From positions 1 to 64,000 of the forward strand of contig NZ_BAJW01000011.1 of NCBI RefSeq assembly GCF_000613905.1: a DNA stretch of 64,000 nucleotides. The letters are read 5' to 3'. Positions 61,477 through 64,000 of this stretch are shown in pieces. The stretch is from Acetobacter persici JCM 25330. Its GTDB lineage: Bacteria; Pseudomonadota; Alphaproteobacteria; Acetobacterales; Acetobacteraceae. The notes under the pieces were generated by a model, which saw only the letters and a list, made by a program, of their open reading frames with translations, had not been told where the DNA came from and searched no databases. How positions within the stretch are numbered: the first letter of the stretch is position 1; every line of letters starts with the position of its first letter. A program made the translations under genes and the position numbers.

Positions 61477-62286
61477 TCAGTTCCCCGCAATCGCGTTGAC
61501 AGCATCTTGCGATCCGAGAGTTATTTCAATTGAACAGGAACGTCGATAGGGCGGCTGCTGGCTCATGCGGATCGTCCCACGGCATTGATCGCGCATGTTA
61601 GCAGTAAATGGATTGCTTTTTATCACGGCAGCCCATGAAATAATGGAGGGCGGTGCCTGCGTCATGGCACTCTGGAACTCCGCGACTGCAGCATCATGCT
61701 CATGGGCAGCGATGACGACTTCGGTTGCATGCTTCTCAGCCTGTGCGACCTTGTTTTGGGCTTCTTCCCTCTCCTGATCAATCTGGACGCTTGCTGCGCT
61801 TACGGTCTGGGCCAACTGGCGACTCATGGCGTCCTGTTCCATTATAACGCCGAACAAAAACGAAGAGAAAATCAGTCCACCAAAAAGCAGCAGCCGATAT
61901 CCTGGTCGTCTGAGGAATGGAAGTACATCGGCAGCCAGTTCGAAGAAGACCGCGAGCATTCCATGCGGGGCTCCCACGACGTGACCTTCGAGGGTCTTTG
62001 GCGGAGGAGGGGGCGTGGGAGAATGTTTCGTAAGAAGAACAGAGATCTGAGTGATTCGGTAGACGGCTTCCTGCAGCCTCTGTAGCGTCTCATCTTGCCG
62101 ATTTTCGTTCTCTTCAAAACGGGCCGCCAGTGCCTCGAATAGACGATCTGTGGCCTCTACCCAGGCATGAAGTGGATCTCCAGGTCTGATACCGGCCTGT
62201 TCCGCCTTGCGGCGATACTCCTCCAGTGCGGCGGAGAGTTCGGAAAGAGGGAGTTGAGTGTTGCGTGGGGTGATGGGCGATGTCAT
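61477..62286 (-). CDS. TraM-like membrane coiled-coil protein
   Basis: A 269-residue protein: a charged helical N-terminus (LSELSAALEEYRRKAEQAG, ENENRQDETLQRLQEAVYRI), a Pro-rich linker (PTPPPPPKTLEGH), one or two membrane segments (LLLFGGLIFSSFLFGVIM), a coiled coil (VQIDQEREEAQNKVAQAEKHA) and a C-terminal domain with Cys. The start overlaps the ATPase stop (ATGA). The order small DNA-binding protein, P-loop ATPase, membrane protein resembles traK-traL-traM beside oriT in IncP-type plasmids; the match is by position and features. Confidence 0.6.
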   Translation of the reverse strand: MTSPITPRNTQLPLSELSAALEEYRRKAEQAGIRPGDPLHAWVEATDRLFEALAARFEENENRQDETLQRLQEAVYRITQISVLLTKHSPTPPPPPKTLEGHVVGAPHGMLAVFFELAADVLPFLRRPGYRLLLFGGLIFSSFLFGVIMEQDAMSRQLAQTVSAASVQIDQEREEAQNKVAQAEKHATEVVIAAHEHDAAVAEFQSAMTQAPPSIISWAAVIKSNPFTANMRDQCRGTIRMSQQPPYRRSCSIEITLGSQDAVNAIAGN

Positions 62287-63116
62287 GTGAACTGGCCTTC
62301 CGCTGGTATCCAGGGTAGATCGACGTTTGCTTCCCAGAAGCGTTCGGCAACGGTGCGAAGCCACTGAACCAGCATTTGACGTTTGATGGGACCCAGAGGT
62401 GGTATGTCGACAGATTGCCGGTTCTGAACAGCCTCATAAAATCGCAGACGTTTTCGGTCGATATCCGCTGCCGGCAATAGGTCCGGGAGCGAGATCATAC
62501 GTGCTCCACGTTGCAGAACGTCTCCCAACTGTCTACTGCGCATGATCGTTTCAAAGGCAATTTCAACAGACTGAGAAGAAGGTTTTATGAATTCGTTTAA
62601 AACTACAATCGTTTTTTCTGGGCGGAAAAGACCATCTTCCTCAAGGCTCGCCAGATAAGCAAGATAATCCAGATCGGCTCCTAGATGGTGAAAAAGGACA
62701 GGCTGGATAGCGTAATCACGAAAAAAACCGACAAGATCAAGACGGAGAGCGAGATTTTTTAAAACAAGATCACCACCCCCAAAATCCAGAATCAGATGAT
62801 ATTTTTCTTCGATTTGACGTTCTAGAATATCTTCCAGGAATGTCATGACATCCTTGTCATCGGCGGTTCGAGGTGCTTCAACCAGATTAGGATAGAATGC
62901 CGTCATTGTGGCATTTGTTCTGTCTATATCAGCTATTTTCAGAGATAATCCAGATCTTTCGATCCACTCTGCATGCAGTCGGGCATGTGTGCTTTTGCCG
63001 GTTCCTCCCCGCCCCGCAAAGATCAGGCAGCAGGGGGTGATGGCACTCTTCTGGGCAAGACTGGTTTTTAGTGTGACTGGCACTTCATGGTCTGGAACGG
63101 GTTTAATCGTTTTCAT
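62283..63116 (-). CDS. ParA/MinD-like P-loop ATPase, TraL/StbB-like
   Basis: A 277-residue ATPase. The deviant Walker A motif reads FAGRGGTGKSTHARLHAEW, and LILDFGGGDLVLKN stands at the Walker B position. The remaining sequence has the fold pattern of ParA/MinD enzymes but with a long C-terminal part. The ATG at 63116 has GAGGGAAG upstream and is chosen over 63146. It is between the TraK-like and TraM-like genes and overlaps the latter. P-loop proteins in this position (TraL, StbB) help DNA transfer or placement of plasmid DNA. Confidence 0.72.
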   Translation of the reverse strand: MKTIKPVPDHEVPVTLKTSLAQKSAITPCCLIFAGRGGTGKSTHARLHAEWIERSGLSLKIADIDRTNATMTAFYPNLVEAPRTADDKDVMTFLEDILERQIEEKYHLILDFGGGDLVLKNLALRLDLVGFFRDYAIQPVLFHHLGADLDYLAYLASLEEDGLFRPEKTIVVLNEFIKPSSQSVEIAFETIMRSRQLGDVLQRGARMISLPDLLPAADIDRKRLRFYEAVQNRQSVDIPPLGPIKRQMLVQWLRTVAERFWEANVDLPWIPAEGQFT

Positions 63117-63252
63117 GGCTTCCCTCCGATATGGTAGAGGGTGCATTATTTATGCCGTGAGTCCATCTTCTTATTTTGCATCATCTCGGATGGTAAAAGA
63201 GTTTTTTATCAGATTAAAACAAATGATATATGATCCATTAGTGAAAACCATA

Positions 63253-63287
63253 GACGCCTGAGGACGCAGGACGACGCAGAAAGACGC
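63253..63287. promoter_or_regulatory. four GACGC units at exact 10-bp spacing
   Basis: GACGC at 63253, 63263, 63273 and 63283, one per helical turn, in the leader of the ATPase gene. All sites face the same side of the helix, as expected of a cooperative DNA-binding protein, for example the TraK-like product of the next gene. Confidence 0.6.
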
Positions 63288-63350
63288 AAGATTTTTGGAA
63301 AGAAGATTCAGAAAAATACAGAACCTGACAGAATAGTCATAGAATCACAT

Positions 63351-63806
63351 TTAAGTGATATCGTCCTCGGTGAGGGGGCGGGGACGTTGGACAGTCGTCC
63401 GGAAGAGATTCTGCCGAATTCGCTGCAGGTCGGGGTGAAGATCAGCAGGCGCAGACGGATCTTCTTCCCTTGGGCGCGGTGGTGCAGCCTGAACGGTCCG
63501 ACGGTCGGGTTGCAGGCGGTGACGCGGGCCCGGATGTAGCGCTGCCTGAGCGGCCTTTTTCTGGGCCCGCACCCGTTGCCACGCTTTCCGAGCGGTCTCA
63601 ATCGTTGGATGATTCCCGTTGGCATCACGCAAGTCGAGTTGCCGAAAAAGCTCAAGCCATATCGGCCACCGAACACGCTTCGTGCCCAGTTCGGCCAGTA
63701 ATGCGTCATGACGATATTCCAGCCATGCCGTCAATGAACTTCGCCCGGCTTCTCCAGCTGCTTCGGAGAGCATCGCTGACAGCGGGCCCTGCTGGTCGTA
63801 TTTCAT
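63351..63806 (-). CDS. TraK-like small DNA-binding protein
   Basis: A protein of about 151 residues. The N-terminal half (LTAWLEYRHDALLAELGTKRVRWPIWLELFRQLDL ... HPTIETARKAWQRVRAQKK) has the pattern of the TraK/StbA-like helical DNA-binding units that recognise oriT. The second half is Arg/Pro-rich and disordered. AGAGCAGAAG precedes the ATG at 63806. The frame is open up to 63992, so a longer start such as 63908 is possible, and the window edge hides what lies further upstream, where an oriT would be expected. Confidence 0.55.
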   Translation of the reverse strand: MKYDQQGPLSAMLSEAAGEAGRSSLTAWLEYRHDALLAELGTKRVRWPIWLELFRQLDLRDANGNHPTIETARKAWQRVRAQKKAAQAALHPGPRHRLQPDRRTVQAAPPRPREEDPSAPADLHPDLQRIRQNLFRTTVQRPRPLTEDDIT

Positions 63807-64000
63807 GTTCTTCTGCTCTTCTGTGGGGTTCTGGCTGTTCCAGTCTGACACCAGGTTTTTGAAAAATCCAGACAGTTTCGGTCTCAAAGCGGGACAAGAA
63901 AGGGACATTATTGTTGGGAGGCTTTTTTGGCAGGGGCGTAATTCTGGCTTTCTGCCCCCTGAGATGCGGTTATTTTCGCTCTCCAGAGGCACTTTTTCGT

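Overview
The window looks like a chromosomal segment of an acetic acid bacterium (Acetobacteraceae, probably Acetobacter). The reasons are two large TonB-dependent receptors, a Hint-domain protein of the type common in that family, the gene neighbourhood secB / M20 peptidase / pdxA-pdxJ / anmK / pyrF-trpF, and moderate-to-high G+C (roughly 55-60% by eye) in the core parts. The species is an inference from gene content; no rRNA is present.

Layout. 0.4-6.5 kb: a FetAB-type metal exporter, then a TonB-dependent receptor / YVTN beta-propeller / PAP2 acid phosphatase set, cut off on the right by an IS701-family insertion sequence (6496-7907, CTAG target duplication). 7.9-26.5 kb: a tandem array of integrated elements. 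Three related tyrosine integrases, all transcribed leftward, each sit just left of a copy of the same tRNA-3'-end-like core (9873, 22415, 26448). The middle element (about 9.9-22.4 kb) is very A+T-rich and carries a HUH replication protein, a MobC/relaxase pair, a serine recombinase, a DnaQ-like exonuclease and several unknown proteins. The third (22.4-26.4 kb) carries an AbrB/Doc toxin-antitoxin pair, a PD-(D/E)XK-like protein and a membrane protein. 26.7-32.5 kb: more accessory DNA, namely a translationally coupled large serine recombinase / ParB / ParB operon with a divergent regulator, a broken Fic gene and a small serine recombinase.

32.7-40.2 kb: a Hint-domain protein, a one-module NRPS (C-A-PCP-TE, two frame breaks) and a GT1-like glycosyltransferase. 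40.8-43.5 kb: a decayed mobilisable island (relaxase, MobC fragment, integrase fragment) against tRNA-Glu. 43.7-60.5 kb: core genes, namely a second TonB receptor with a hexanucleotide repeat, an XRE regulator, YceI, a serine hydrolase, AlkB, an SSS-family symporter with DUF3311 partner, anmK, pdxJ, pdxA, an M20 peptidase, secB, lapA, pyrF, trpF and tRNA-Ser. 60.5-64 kb: another mobile region beginning at the tRNA-Ser 3' end, with a TraK/TraL/TraM-like trio running in from the right edge.

Two window-wide observations matter most. First, the 12.5-kb A+T-rich element contains 18 exact copies of a 9-bp palindromic consensus, GTKAWTMAC, in genes and between genes on both strands; I found only one other copy in the window (26624). 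Second, about ten otherwise normal genes, including housekeeping pyrF, are interrupted by a single-base frame change, several in homopolymers. This points either to uncorrected sequencing indels or to real decay, and every frameshift-based claim here should be read with that in mind.
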